Source: Eggerthellaceae bacterium UBA3686
GTDB lineage: Bacteria; Actinomycetota; Coriobacteriia; Coriobacteriales; Eggerthellaceae
Length of the DNA stretch: 64,000 bases
Direction: 5' to 3'
Assembly (NCBI GenBank): GCA_002371495.1
Contig: DFIX01000025.1
Span: forward strand, 56,735 to 120,734
The position numbers were made by a program, and so were the translations under genes. The notes beneath the pieces are model-generated. The model had not been told where the DNA came from. It made no database searches and saw nothing but the letters and a program-made list of their open reading frames with translations. Positions 1 through 8,454 of this stretch are shown piece after piece. How positions within the stretch are numbered: the stretch's first letter is position 1; the number at the start of each line of letters is the position of its first letter.

Positions 1-1348
1 ACTTGTCGGTGTGATCGCCGATGATCTTGATGGAGTTCTTGTTGGCGCCGACGGTGCCGTCGCCGCCGAGACCCCAGAACTTGCACTCGATGGTGCCTTC
101 GGCCGCCGTGTTCGGGCAATTGGGGTCCTCGGGAAGCGAGAGGTTGGTGACGTCGTCGACGATGCCCACCGTAAACTCGCGGCGCGGCTCGTCCTTGGCG
201 AGCTCTTCGTAAATGGCAAACGCGCTGGCAGGAGGCGTGTCCTTAGAGCCCAGACCGTAGCGGCCGCCGACGACCTTCAGGCCGTCGATGCGCCCTTCCT
301 TCACAAGTGCGTTGATGACGTCCAGGAACAGCGGCTCGCCCTCGGCGCCCGGCTCCTTCGTGCGGTCCATGACGGCGATCTTCTTGACCGTGGCCGGCAA
401 TGCCTCGACGAACTTGGACGACACGAATGGGCGGTACAGGCGAACCTTGACCAGGCCGACCTTCTGGCCGTTTGCGTTCAGGTAGTCGATGACCTCTTCG
501 ATGACGTCGCAGAACGAGCCCATGGCCACGATGACGCGGTCGGCATCGGGCGCGCCGTAGTAGTTGAACAGCTTGTAGTCGGTGCCGAGCTTGGCGTTGA
601 CTTTGTCCATGTACTCCTCGACGACGGCAGGCAGCGCGTCGTAGTGGGCGTTGCAAGCCTCGCGGTGCTGGAAGAAGATGTCGCCGTTCTCGTGGCTGCC
701 GCGCATCGACGGATGGTTGGGGTTAAGGGCGTGCTCGCGGAACGCCTTCACGGCGTCCATGTCGCACATCTCTGCCAGGTCGTCGTAGTCCCACACGGCG
801 ATCTTCTGAATCTCGTGCGAGGTGCGGAAGCCGTCGAAGAAGTTCAGGAACGGAACCTTGCCCTTGATGGCGGCCAGGTGCGCGACGGCCGAAAGGTCCA
901 TGACCTCCTGTACGTTGCCCTCGGCGAGCATCGCGAAACCGGTCTGGCGGCACGCCATGACGTCGGAGTGGTCGCCGAAGATGTTCAGCGCGTGCGTGGC
1001 GACGGTGCGCGCAGACACGTGGAAGACGCTCGGCAGCTGCTCAGCGGCGATCTTGTACATGTTGGGAATCATCAGCAGCAGACCCTGGCTGGCCGTATAG
1101 GTGCTGGTGAGCGCACCGGCGCCCAGCGATCCGTGGACTGCGCCCGCGGCGCCTGCCTCGGATTCCATCTCGCAGACGCGCACCGTGGTGCCGAAGATGT
1201 TCTTCTTGCCCTGGGCTGCCCACTGGTCTACGTAATCGGCCATCGGGCTAGACGGCGTAATGGGGTAAATACCCGCCACCTCGGTAAATGCGTACGAGAC
1301 GTACGCCGCGGCGTTGTTGCCATCCATGGATTTGAACTCACGTGCCAT
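1..1348 (-). CDS. nifJ: pyruvate:ferredoxin (flavodoxin) oxidoreductase, N-terminal part, truncated by window edge
   Basis: This is the first about 449 codons of PFOR, which oxidatively decarboxylates pyruvate to acetyl-CoA while reducing ferredoxin or flavodoxin in the cytoplasm. The start at 1348 (ATG, MAREFKSMDGN) follows an AAGGGAGAGG ribosome-binding site. The frame shows the typical domain I entry (GNNAAAYVSYAFTEVAGIYP, then ITPSSPMADYVDQW), the GTTVRVCEMESEAGAAGAVH stretch and, near the left edge, GLGGDGTVGANKNSIKIIGD, characteristic of the NifJ family. The family is usually near 1,170-1,200 residues, so roughly the last 60 percent (iron-sulfur and TPP domains) lies outside. It is divergent from ackA-pta, which would convert its product to acetate and ATP. 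Family assignment is near certain; the completeness of the gene cannot be judged here. Confidence 0.95.
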   Translation of the reverse strand, partial: MAREFKSMDGNNAAAYVSYAFTEVAGIYPITPSSPMADYVDQWAAQGKKNIFGTTVRVCEMESEAGAAGAVHGSLGAGALTSTYTASQGLLLMIPNMYKIAAEQLPSVFHVSARTVATHALNIFGDHSDVMACRQTGFAMLAEGNVQEVMDLSAVAHLAAIKGKVPFLNFFDGFRTSHEIQKIAVWDYDDLAEMCDMDAVKAFREHALNPNHPSMRGSHENGDIFFQHREACNAHYDALPAVVEEYMDKVNAKLGTDYKLFNYYGAPDADRVIVAMGSFCDVIEEVIDYLNANGQKVGLVKVRLYRPFVSSKFVEALPATVKKIAVMDRTKEPGAEGEPLFLDVINALVKEGRIDGLKVVGGRYGLGSKDTPPASAFAIYEELAKDEPRREFTVGIVDDVTNLSLPEDPNCPNTAAEGTIECKFWGLGGDGTVGANKNSIKIIGDHTDK

Positions 1349-1712
1349 ACCCTCTCCCTTCTGGTTGCCTCTCGTTTTCGAAGTCGCCCGCCGCGCATGC
1401 GCAGGCCAGGCGATGGGATGCGATCGACTCGCTTAGCAGCAATGGTACTGCATTTGGACATGATATCAATTACCGAGCTGTTGGGCTTTTCGCTCATGGC
1501 GAGCGGGGCGTCTTGTTAGGCGAGCTGGGAAACGGTTGCCCAGCGTCGGCAGGCGGCAGCGTGCAAAATGTGAAAAAGGGTCTGACCTTTTTTCACATTT
1601 TGCACGCTGCACGCATTTGCCGCTTGCCGAATGAGCGGGTTACGGTTCGATTTCCCCGTAGTCTCACTCGGTAGAATTATGTTCTGTAGTTGAAACGCGC
1701 TAGGAGGGCACC
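1349..1712. other. nifJ-ackA divergent intergenic region
   Basis: This 364-bp gap lies between two divergently transcribed fermentation genes and must hold both promoters. It contains the palindrome at 1558-1608. A TAGAAT hexamer at 1672-1677 could be the -10 of ackA, but I see no convincing -35 at the right distance. No other gene is evident. Confidence 0.5.
1558..1608. repeat. family C palindrome C1 (TCTGACC type)
   Basis: Two arms of about 23 bp beginning AGCGTGCAAAATGTGAAAAA pair across a short TCTGA centre, with one or two mismatches. The centre GGTCTGACC is the complement of the GGGTCAGACCC centre seen at 45144, 46868 and the right edge. It could work as a bidirectional transcription block between nifJ and ackA, but it lies in the promoter region and not at a gene end, which argues for a mobile repeat. 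Confidence 0.75.
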
Positions 1713-2954
1713 ATGAATGTTCTCGTCATCAACGCAGGTTCGTCGTCGCTGAAGTACCAGCTGATTAACGTCGAAACCCAAGAATTGCTCGCCAAGGGCC
1801 TGTGCGACCGCGTCGGGTCGAACGAGGCGGTGCACAAGCACGGCCTCGGCGATGCCGAAGTTTCGGAGCAAGTACCCATGCCTGACCATGACCATGCGGT
1901 CGCGCTCGTTTTAGACGCCCTGACCAACGGGCCGACCAAGGCAATCGATTCCCTCGACGAGATCGACGCCGTGGGCCATCGCATCGTGCAGGGCGGCAAG
2001 TACTTCGACCGTTCCGTCATCATCGACGAGGACGTCATCGCCAAAATCGACGAGATGGCCGAGCTGGCACCCCTCCACAACAAGGCCGCCATCATGGGCA
2101 TCCGCGGCTGCCAGCACCACATGCCCGACACGCCCATGGTCGCCGTCTTCGACACCTCGTTCTACCAGTCACTGCCGCCCAAAGCCTACATGTATCCCCT
2201 GCCCTACGAGCTGTACGAGAAGTACGCGATCCGCAAGTACGGCGCACACGGCACCTCGCATCGCTACATTGCCGAGCGTGCGGCCGACCTTCTGGACGAA
2301 GATATCCGCGACCTCAAGCTCATCACGTGCCACCTGGGCAACGGTTGCTCTATCTCGGCGGTCGACCACGGCATCGCCGTCGACACTTCGATGGGCCTCA
2401 CTCCGCTCGACGGCCTGATGATGGGCACGCGCTGCGGCTCGATTGACCCGGCCATCGTCACGTACGTCATGGAGAAAGAAGGCCTGACCCCTGCCGAGAT
2501 GAACGATTTGCTGAACAAGAAATCGGGGCTTTACGGCGTCTCGGGCATCAGCAACGACCTGCGCAACGTCGACGAGCAAGCCGACCACGGCAACGAGCGC
2601 GCACAGCTTGCAATCGAGATGTACGCCAATTCCGCCAAGCGCTTCATCGGCCAGTACATCGCCGTCATGGGCGGCGTTGACTGCGTCGTTTTGACCGGCG
2701 GCGTCGGCGAGAACTCAGCCAAGATGCGCCGCATGATCTTCGCCGGCCTACAGACGATGGGAATCAAGCTCGACCACGAGAAGAACCGCACCGGTCCGCG
2801 CGAGCGCGAGATCTCGACCGACGATTCCGAAGTGCTGATCGTCATCATCCCGACCGACGAAGAGCTCATGATCGCCCGCGACACCTACGAGCTGGTCCAC
2901 GACCTCATCGCCGACCCCGAAATCGACTACGACGAGAGCATGTTCTTCTTCTAG
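1713..2954 (+). CDS. ackA: acetate kinase
   Basis: Acetate kinase (413 aa) interconverts acetyl phosphate plus ADP with acetate plus ATP, the substrate-level phosphorylation step of acetogenic fermentation. The start MNVLVINAGSSSLKYQLI with the phosphate-binding NAGSSS motif is diagnostic and follows a TAGGAGGGCACC ribosome-binding site. Other family signatures visible are GHRIVQGGKYF, VFDTSFYQSLPPKAYMYPLP, GAHGTSHRY, HLGNGCSISAV, DTSMGLTPLDGLMMGTRCG and the C-terminal LTGGVGENS of the ASKHA fold. Length matches the family. It is followed after 124 bp by pta, so the two form the classical Ack-Pta pair, and it is divergent from nifJ. Confidence 0.98.
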   Translation: MNVLVINAGSSSLKYQLINVETQELLAKGLCDRVGSNEAVHKHGLGDAEVSEQVPMPDHDHAVALVLDALTNGPTKAIDSLDEIDAVGHRIVQGGKYFDRSVIIDEDVIAKIDEMAELAPLHNKAAIMGIRGCQHHMPDTPMVAVFDTSFYQSLPPKAYMYPLPYELYEKYAIRKYGAHGTSHRYIAERAADLLDEDIRDLKLITCHLGNGCSISAVDHGIAVDTSMGLTPLDGLMMGTRCGSIDPAIVTYVMEKEGLTPAEMNDLLNKKSGLYGVSGISNDLRNVDEQADHGNERAQLAIEMYANSAKRFIGQYIAVMGGVDCVVLTGGVGENSAKMRRMIFAGLQTMGIKLDHEKNRTGPREREISTDDSEVLIVIIPTDEELMIARDTYELVHDLIADPEIDYDESMFFF

Positions 2955-2975
2955 GCAGACAATACGCTAACGAAT

Positions 2976-3002
2976 TCCTTGGGGCGCTTGAATAGGCGCC
3001 CC
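2976..3002 (+). promoter_or_regulatory. hairpin in the ackA-pta gap
   Basis: A GC-rich hairpin (TTGGGGCGC, loop TTGAAT, then GGCGCCCCA) lies just after the ackA stop. It is followed by GCAGTTTGACC and has no T tract, so it looks more like an RNA-stabilising or processing stem between the two cistrons than a strong intrinsic terminator. Whether it lowers pta expression relative to ackA is inference. Confidence 0.45.
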
Positions 3003-3078
3003 AGCAGTTTGACCTGCACACGCCAAAGCTAATCACGTTATGTCAACGAGCAACTTACTTATTAAAGAAAGGATTTAC

Positions 3079-4065
3079 ATGAGCGCATTTCTTGATTCGA
3101 TCGTAAGCCGCGCCAAAGCGGCGAAGAAGACCATCGTCTTGCCCGAAGGCGACGACCCGCGCACGCTCGAGGCAGCCGAACGCGTGTTGGCCGACGGCAT
3201 TGCCGAGCTCGTCATCTTGGGTAACGCCGAGCAAATCGCGGCAAGCGGACGCGACCTTTCGGGCGCACACATCATCGACCCGGAGTCCTACGACGGGCGC
3301 GAAGAGCTTGCGCAAACACTTTACGAAGTACGCAAGAAGAAGGGCATGACCATCGAGGAAGCCAGGGCCAAGCTCGACGACGTGCTGTACTTCGGAGTTA
3401 TGCTGGTGAAAACGGGCGTTGCCGACGGAATGGTTGCTGGTGCCTGCCATGCGACCGGCGACGTCTTGCGCCCGAGCCTGCAAATCCTGAAGACCGCACC
3501 GGGCGCAGCCCTGGTCAGCTCATTCTTTATCATGTGCGTTCCCGATTGCGACCTGGGCGCCGACGGCACCTTCCTGTTCTCGGACTGCGGTCTCGAAGTG
3601 CAACCCAGCGCCGAGCGCCTGGCGAACATCGCCGTGAGCTCCGCCGCTTCGTTCAGCACGCTCGTCGGCAAAACGCCCCAGGTAGCCCTCCTGTCGCATT
3701 CGTCGCACGGGTCTGCCAAGAACGACGACGCTGCAAAGGTCGTCGAGGCTACCGCAATCGCGAAGGAATTCGCCCCCGAGCTCGCACTCGATGGCGAATT
3801 GCAGCTCGATGCAGCGATCGTCCCCGAAATCGGCGCCTCCAAAGCACCTGGTTCGCCTGTTGCCGGCCACGCCAACGTGCTGGTGTTCCCTGACCTCGAC
3901 GCGGGCAATATCGGCTACAAGCTCGTACAGCGCTTGGCCAAGGCCGAAGCGTACGGCCCCATAACGCAGGGCATCGCCGCTCCGGTCAACGACCTGTCGC
4001 GCGGTTGCGCGGCCGACGACATATACGGAGTAGTCGCCATAACCTGCGTCCAGGCTCAACAGTAA
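3079..4065 (+). CDS. pta: phosphate acetyltransferase
   Basis: Phosphotransacetylase converts acetyl-CoA plus phosphate to acetyl phosphate plus CoA and feeds acetate kinase. I place the start at 3079 (MSAFLDSIVSRAKAAKKTIV) because GAAAGGATTTAC gives a good ribosome-binding site there, making a 328-residue protein of the short, single-domain Pta type. An in-frame upstream ATG at 3040 lacks such a site. Recognisable features are VLPEGDDPRTLEAAERVLADG, the DGMVAGACHATGDVLRPSLQ segment, FLFSDCGLEVQPSAERLANIA, VALLSHSSHGSAKND and the C-terminal VNDLSRGCAADDIYGVVAIT. It forms an operon-like block with ackA. Confidence 0.97.
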   Translation: MSAFLDSIVSRAKAAKKTIVLPEGDDPRTLEAAERVLADGIAELVILGNAEQIAASGRDLSGAHIIDPESYDGREELAQTLYEVRKKKGMTIEEARAKLDDVLYFGVMLVKTGVADGMVAGACHATGDVLRPSLQILKTAPGAALVSSFFIMCVPDCDLGADGTFLFSDCGLEVQPSAERLANIAVSSAASFSTLVGKTPQVALLSHSSHGSAKNDDAAKVVEATAIAKEFAPELALDGELQLDAAIVPEIGASKAPGSPVAGHANVLVFPDLDAGNIGYKLVQRLAKAEAYGPITQGIAAPVNDLSRGCAADDIYGVVAITCVQAQQ

Positions 4066-4160
4066 TTAACAAAACGGGTTACGGTGAGAGTTGTCGCATA
4101 CACCATCGCCCGTTTGATACAATACCGAGTATCGGTTTGCTGATGAAAGGAATTTCGCTC

Positions 4161-4787
4161 ATGAATATCGTACTTTTGGGCGCTCCAGGCGCCGGCAAGG
4201 GCACTCAGGCCGCCAAGTTGGTCGAGGAGTTCCACATGCCGCACATTTCGACGGGCGATATGCTCCGCGCGGCAGTCAAGGCCGGCACCCCGCTCGGCCG
4301 CAAAGCCAAATCCTACATGGACGCCGGCGAGCTTGTTCCCGACGACGTCATCATTGGCCTGGTCATCGACCGTTTGCAGGAGCCCGACACCGACGCAGGT
4401 TTCATCCTCGACGGCTTCCCCCGCACTTCTGCCCAGGCTGTCGCCCTCGACGCCGAGCTGGGCAAGCTCGAGCGTCCGCTCGACGCCGCCCTTCTGATCG
4501 ACGTCGACCCCGAGGTCATCGTTAAGCGCCTGTGCTCACGCCGCATGTGCCGCGATTGCGGTTACATCGGCTCTGATGCTGACGCATCGTGCCCCAAGTG
4601 CGGCGGCGAGATGTACCAGCGCGACGACGACAACGAAGCCACCGTACGCAACCGTCTGGACGTATACGAAAAGTCCACGTCGCCGCTCGTCGACTACTAT
4701 CGCGGCAGCGAGCTTCTGGTCTCGATTGACGGCGACCGCGACCCCAACGAGGTCTACGCCGACGTCAAGGAAGGCCTCAGCCTGTAA
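4161..4787 (+). CDS. adk: adenylate kinase (zinc-binding long form)
   Basis: Adenylate kinase (208 aa) equilibrates ATP, ADP and AMP in the cytoplasm. The start at 4161 (MNIVLLGAPGAGKGTQAAKL) follows GAAAGGAATTTCGCTC; the P-loop is GAPGAGKGT. GFPRTSAQA in the NMP-binding region and a LID domain with CRDC and CPKC, four cysteines that bind zinc, mark the long form. A possible -10 TACAAT lies at 4118-4123, so adk may have its own promoter behind pta. In many bacteria adk sits in the ribosomal spc operon beside secY; here it is beside the acetate genes, whose products also depend on adenylate energy balance. A strong terminator follows. Confidence 0.97.
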   Translation: MNIVLLGAPGAGKGTQAAKLVEEFHMPHISTGDMLRAAVKAGTPLGRKAKSYMDAGELVPDDVIIGLVIDRLQEPDTDAGFILDGFPRTSAQAVALDAELGKLERPLDAALLIDVDPEVIVKRLCSRRMCRDCGYIGSDADASCPKCGGEMYQRDDDNEATVRNRLDVYEKSTSPLVDYYRGSELLVSIDGDRDPNEVYADVKEGLSL

Positions 4788-4809
4788 GCGCACTCCCCAA
4801 CTCGCGCAA

Positions 4810-4843
4810 AAGCGGCAAGGGATTATTCCCTTGCCGCTTTTTT
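4810..4843 (+). terminator. intrinsic terminator after adk
   Basis: A 12-bp stem (AAGCGGCAAGGG / CCCTTGCCGCTT) with an ATTATT loop is followed by a run of six T. It closes the ackA-pta-adk block. Confidence 0.9.
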
Positions 4844-4892
4844 GTAGCCCTTCGAAACTCCAAAAGGAGTTGTCTTATATATGTAGCGTCCC

Positions 4893-5002
4893 GCGAAAGC
4901 CCAGGTGGTGGCGCGCTCCGGCTTGGCTTCGCCTAACATAAGTGAATTACAGGAACAGTGGCTGCAGAATCGCCGATATCACGCCACCACCTGGGCTTTC
5001 GC
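4893..5002. repeat. family A palindromic element A1
   Basis: The arms 4893-4913 and 4982-5002 are perfect 21-bp inverted repeats (GCGAAAGCCCAGGTGG... and its complement). Between them is the conserved core, reading CGGCTTGGCTTCGCCTAAC, an A/T-rich step, ACAGGAACAGTGGCTGCAG and AATCGCCGATATCAC. The CTCCGGC/GCCGAT parts continue the stem inward and GGCTTCGCC is a small internal hairpin. Together with A2 it fills the gap between adk and the ABC-F gene; no ORF lies in it. Confidence 0.9.
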
Positions 5003-5083
5003 TATCGTCCCATCCTAGTGGCATCAAGCGTGTCGGAATGTGGCAAAGTTCATCGACCGCCCCCCTGCAACACGGTAAGCGGA

Positions 5084-5194
5084 GCGTTTCCGCAGGCAGC
5101 GGCGTGACTCCGGCGATTCTGCAGCCACTGTTCCTGTAAATTCATCTAGGTTAGGCGAAGCCAAGCCGGAGCGCGCTGCTGCCTGCGGAAACGC
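5084..5194. repeat. family A palindromic element A2 (opposite orientation)
   Basis: The arms begin GCGTTTCCGCAGGCAGC at 5084 and end with its complement at 5194, 17 bp perfect and then two wobble-compatible changes. The core is the reverse complement of that in A1 (GGCGATTCTGCAGCCACTG, TTAGGCGAAGCCAAGCC). A1 and A2 are therefore two inverted copies 81 bp apart with entirely different arm sequences. Confidence 0.88.
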
Positions 5195-5265
5195 GCTGGG
5201 ACGGACGAAAGCTATTTCCGGACGGCCCCCGAGACAGTACCCTCTTGGAGCTTGCGGAAGCGGCG

Positions 5266-7410
5266 TTACTGCGCGGCTTGGCGGGCCATCTCTTCTTCGA
5301 GCTCTTCGTTGAGCAGCAGCCACTCCTCTTCGGCAGCGGCAATGCGCTGCTTGAGCTTGGCGTGCTCTGCGATGACGTCGCTCGTGGAATCTTCCCTCGT
5401 GTAGAAATCGGGGTCTGCCAGCAGGTCGAGCACCTCCTGCATGCGCGCGTTATCGCGTTCGAGCTGCTTGTCAAGCTCGGCGATGCGCTTGCGGTGGTTC
5501 TTCAGCGCTGCGTAGGCGCGGTTGCGCGCCTCGGCTTCGCGGCGCTTCTGCTCTTTGCTCTTGGGCGCCGAGCCCTTCTCTTCCGTCAAGGGCTTGGCCA
5601 CAGGGTTGGCGCTCGGCTGCTTCTGCCCTCGATGACGGCGAACGATTATATTCGAGCCATCTGACGAAGATCCTGCCCCCGACTTCGCCTTGCTGTCTTT
5701 CAGGCCTTTCCCGCCCGTAACGCTTGACGTTGCGCTCGAGTTTTGGCCGAGCGTACCCGACTTGCCGCGGCCGGCCGCCTTCGACTCGTCGACGACGCTG
5801 CGGTCCTCGTCGGCCTGGTCGGTCTTGAACAGGTAGTAATCGTAGTCGCCCGGATAATCGGTGAGCTTTCCCGGCTTGACCTCAACAATGCGGTTGGCCA
5901 CGCTGCGAATCAGGTGGCGGTCGTGGGTGATCAGGAGTATCGTGCCCTCGAAATGCACGAGCGCCTGTTCGAGCACGTCGGCACTCGAGATGTCCAGGTG
6001 GTTGGTGGGCTCGTCGAGACAGAGCAAGGGCGTCGGCGCGACGAGCATCTTGGCCAGCGCAAGGCGGCTCTTCTCGCCACCCGACAGAACGCTCACCTTT
6101 TTGTCGACGTCGTCCCCATTGAACAGAAACGCGCCCAAAAGCGTGCGCACCTGCGAGATTGTCCAGCCAGGCGCCACGCGGTCAAGCTCCTCGAACACCG
6201 TGTTGCCGGAATTGAGCTCTTCGAGCTGGTGCTGCGCATAATAGGTCTTGGTCACATGAGTGCCGTATTTTACCTGGCCAGCATCAGGCGCAAGCGCGCC
6301 CGCCACCATCTTCAGCAGCGTCGACTTGCCCGCGCCGTTGGGACCGACGAGGGCCACCTTGTCGCCGCGGTAGAGCTTGAAGTCCGCACCGTCGTACACG
6401 ACGTTGTCACCGTAACGCTTGACCAGGCCTGTCGCGCTGACGACCTCGTCGCCCGTACGTGGCGGTTGGTTGAAGTTGAAGTGCACCGTAGCGCGCTCCT
6501 CGGGGATGGCCACGAGGTTCGCGCGCAGACGTTCGAGCTTCTTTTCGCGGTCCTGCGCCTGACGGGCCTTCGTCGCCTTGTAGCGGAACTTCTCGACGAA
6601 AGCCTCGAGCCGAGCAATTTCCTGTAACTGCTGAGCTTGTTCGGCCTTGAGCTGCTCGATGCGCTGCTCACGGGCGCGCAGGTAGGCCGTGTAGTTGCCT
6701 TTGTAGAGGTTGACCTGGCCGTTGTCGATTTCGGCAACGCGGTCGACCATGTTGTCCATGAACGCGCGGTCATGGCTGACCACGATGACCGTTCCGGCGT
6801 AGCCGCGAAGGAAGCTTTCGAGCCAACGGACCGACTCCAGGTCCAAGTGGTTGGTAGGCTCGTCGAGCAAAAGGACCTCGGGGTTGCGAACGAGCAGCTT
6901 GGCTAAGGCCAGACGCATCTGCCAACCGCCCGAGAATTCGGTGGTATGGCGGGCCATGTCGGATTCCTTGAATCCCAGCCCGAAGAGCACGCTGCGCACC
7001 TTCGACTCGATGGTGTAACCGCCCAGGATCTCGTAGTTGTCGCGCGCCCGACCGGCGGCGGCAAGCTGCTGCTCGGTTGGGTTCGCACCCAACTCGCGCT
7101 CGAGCTTCTTCAGACGTCGCTCGGCCTCGAGTATCTCGGTCTGCGCCGAGAGCACCTCCTCGAAGATGGGGTTGTCGCCCATCTCGATTGCCTCTTGCTC
7201 GAGGTAGCCGATGTGCGCATCCTTCGCCAGCACGACCCGGCCCGAATCGGCGTCCTCCTGGCCGGTGATGATGCGAAGCATCGTGGTCTTGCCGGCGCCG
7301 TTAGGCCCGACGAGAGCCAGGTGGTCGTACGCTTCGAGGCGCAACGTGACGTTGGCGAACAGCGTGCGCCCGCCAAACGATTTGGAAATCTGCTCTAGCT
7401 GAAGGATCAA
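5266..7410 (-). CDS. ABC-F family ATPase (ribosome-associated type)
   Basis: This 714-residue protein has two ABC ATPase domains and no membrane segment, the ABC-F architecture; members act on ribosomes as translation factors or antibiotic-protection factors. Domain 1 carries GPNGAGKTT, FSGGWQMRLA and VLLLDEPTNHLDL; domain 2 carries GPNGAGKST, LSGGEKSRLA and LLCLDEPTNHLDI. The linker (about 240-310) is rich in Glu, Arg and Ala as in the P-site tRNA interaction motif. A Ser/Gly/Lys-rich spacer (about 545-600) leads to a C-terminal coiled coil (about 620-714) like that of Uup. The start appears to be TTG at 7410 behind GGGAGCG. Which ABC-F subtype it is cannot be fixed by eye. Confidence 0.93.
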   Translation of the reverse strand: MILQLEQISKSFGGRTLFANVTLRLEAYDHLALVGPNGAGKTTMLRIITGQEDADSGRVVLAKDAHIGYLEQEAIEMGDNPIFEEVLSAQTEILEAERRLKKLERELGANPTEQQLAAAGRARDNYEILGGYTIESKVRSVLFGLGFKESDMARHTTEFSGGWQMRLALAKLLVRNPEVLLLDEPTNHLDLESVRWLESFLRGYAGTVIVVSHDRAFMDNMVDRVAEIDNGQVNLYKGNYTAYLRAREQRIEQLKAEQAQQLQEIARLEAFVEKFRYKATKARQAQDREKKLERLRANLVAIPEERATVHFNFNQPPRTGDEVVSATGLVKRYGDNVVYDGADFKLYRGDKVALVGPNGAGKSTLLKMVAGALAPDAGQVKYGTHVTKTYYAQHQLEELNSGNTVFEELDRVAPGWTISQVRTLLGAFLFNGDDVDKKVSVLSGGEKSRLALAKMLVAPTPLLCLDEPTNHLDISSADVLEQALVHFEGTILLITHDRHLIRSVANRIVEVKPGKLTDYPGDYDYYLFKTDQADEDRSVVDESKAAGRGKSGTLGQNSSATSSVTGGKGLKDSKAKSGAGSSSDGSNIIVRRHRGQKQPSANPVAKPLTEEKGSAPKSKEQKRREAEARNRAYAALKNHRKRIAELDKQLERDNARMQEVLDLLADPDFYTREDSTSDVIAEHAKLKQRIAAAEEEWLLLNEELEEEMARQAAQ

Positions 7411-7547
7411 TCGAATCGCTCCCGTATGTGCTTATGGGGCCGTTGCATGCAAGGGATGATTCTACCATGCTGGAAGAAATACAGCGCCACTAGCCTATTC
7501 GACCTGCATTTTTCCAAAAGAAGCCCAGCACATTGGCCTAGCTATCG

Positions 7548-8033
7548 TCACACCAAGCCGGCAAAGCCGTGCTGACGGCAGGCTTCGTAGGCAGCAATGG
7601 CAACCGCGTTTGAAAGGTTGAGGGATCGCTTTCCCTCGATCATGGGAATGCGAACGCACCGATCGGCAAAACGGTCGAGGATTGCGGGGTCGATGCCGGC
7701 GCTCTCGCGGCCGAACAGCAGAAAGGCGTCGCTTCCGTACGAAACGTCGGTGTAAGCGCGCTCTGCGCGACCGGTAAACAGATGCAGTTCGGCGTTCTGT
7801 AGCGAAGAAGCAGCCCGAGACGCATGTGCCTCGAAGAATTCCTCAGCGCACGACCAGCGCACTATATCGACCGAATCCCAGTAATCGCATCCGGCACGCG
7901 CGAGGTTGCGCTGAGTCAACCGAAACCCCATGGGTTCGACCAAGTGGAGGCGCGCGCCAATGCAAGCGCACGTGCGGGCGATATTGCCCGTGTTCTGCGG
8001 GATTTCGGGTTCTATGAGCACGATGTTGAGCAT
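7548..8033 (-). CDS. trmL: tRNA (cytidine/uridine-34 2'-O-)-methyltransferase
   Basis: A SPOUT-class methyltransferase of 161 residues that 2'-O-methylates the wobble base of certain Leu tRNAs. The family start MLNIVLIEPEIPQNTGNIAR is present and decides the start at 8033, six codons inside an upstream ATG at 8051. FLLFGRESAGIDPAIL and RIPMIEGKRSLNLSNAVAIA form the knotted SAM-binding C-terminal part, and the length matches TrmL. Upstream of the ATG I see TACACT ending 9 bp away and no Shine-Dalgarno, so a leaderless or nearly leaderless transcript is possible (inference). Confidence 0.93.
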   Translation of the reverse strand: MLNIVLIEPEIPQNTGNIARTCACIGARLHLVEPMGFRLTQRNLARAGCDYWDSVDIVRWSCAEEFFEAHASRAASSLQNAELHLFTGRAERAYTDVSYGSDAFLLFGRESAGIDPAILDRFADRCVRIPMIEGKRSLNLSNAVAIAAYEACRQHGFAGLV

Positions 8034-8089
8034 GCAACCAGTGTAGCGCATGACGCGCGTCCTGCAACTTCAGCCGATGGGGGGCTCGC

Positions 8090-8150
8090 AACACGAGCAG
8101 CCGTAGGTCTAGCGCCCTGCCGTTTAACTGGGAGGGCGGGCGAAAGGCAC
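8090..8150. repeat. family B remnant B4
   Basis: ACACGAGCAGCCGTAGGTCT, then AGCGCCCTGCCGTTTAACTG and GGCGGGCGAAAGGC, closely follows the right half of B3 (55270-55326). The matching left arm is missing or decayed, so this is a broken half element between trmL and tRNA-Val. Confidence 0.6.
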
Positions 8151-8212
8151 GCATGGGACAATCAAGGTAGACAACCGCAAAACCTACGTTGTCGCGATTT
8201 TGAGGAGGTAGC

Positions 8213-8241
8213 TTGCGCGCCCGCAACGAGCACGCTACAAT
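8213..8241 (+). promoter_or_regulatory. sigma-70-type promoter of tRNA-Val
   Basis: TTGCGC at 8213-8218 and TACAAT at 8236-8241 are separated by 17 bp and lie about 24 bp upstream of the mature tRNA 5' end. Confidence 0.7.
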
Positions 8242-8264
8242 ATCGTTTGCGTTGAAACGCATAT

Positions 8265-8339
8265 GGACGCTTGGCTCAGCGGGAGAGCATCGCCTTCACA
8301 CGGCGGGGGTCACAGGTTCAAATCCTGTAGCGTCCACCA
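8265..8339 (+). tRNA. tRNA-Val (anticodon CAC), CCA encoded
   Basis: The acceptor GGACGCT pairs with AGCGTCC. The D-arm reads GGCTCAGCGGGAGAGC, the anticodon loop TTCACAC gives CAC, and the T-arm is ACAGGTTCAAATCCTGT. Discriminator A and genomic CCA follow. A hairpin with T run comes directly after it. Confidence 0.96.
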
Positions 8340-8347
8340 CAATCACC

Positions 8348-8374
8348 GGGCTCCCTTTCGGGGGCCTTTTTCGT
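8348..8374 (+). terminator. terminator after tRNA-Val
   Basis: GGGCTCCC, a short loop and GGGGGCC followed by five T form a compact intrinsic terminator starting 9 bp after the CCA end. Confidence 0.8.
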
Positions 8375-8454
8375 TGTCTCATAAGACCACGTCTATGGTC
8401 CATTACGAGTTGTGGAATAATACCAGGCATTGAATCTTGCGTTGAGAGTAGACG

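Noticed and set aside
4893..5194. Reading A1 and A2 together as one insertion sequence with terminal inverted repeats
   Set aside because: The DNA between them is only 81 bp without coding capacity, and the arms of the two elements are unrelated, so they are separate copies.
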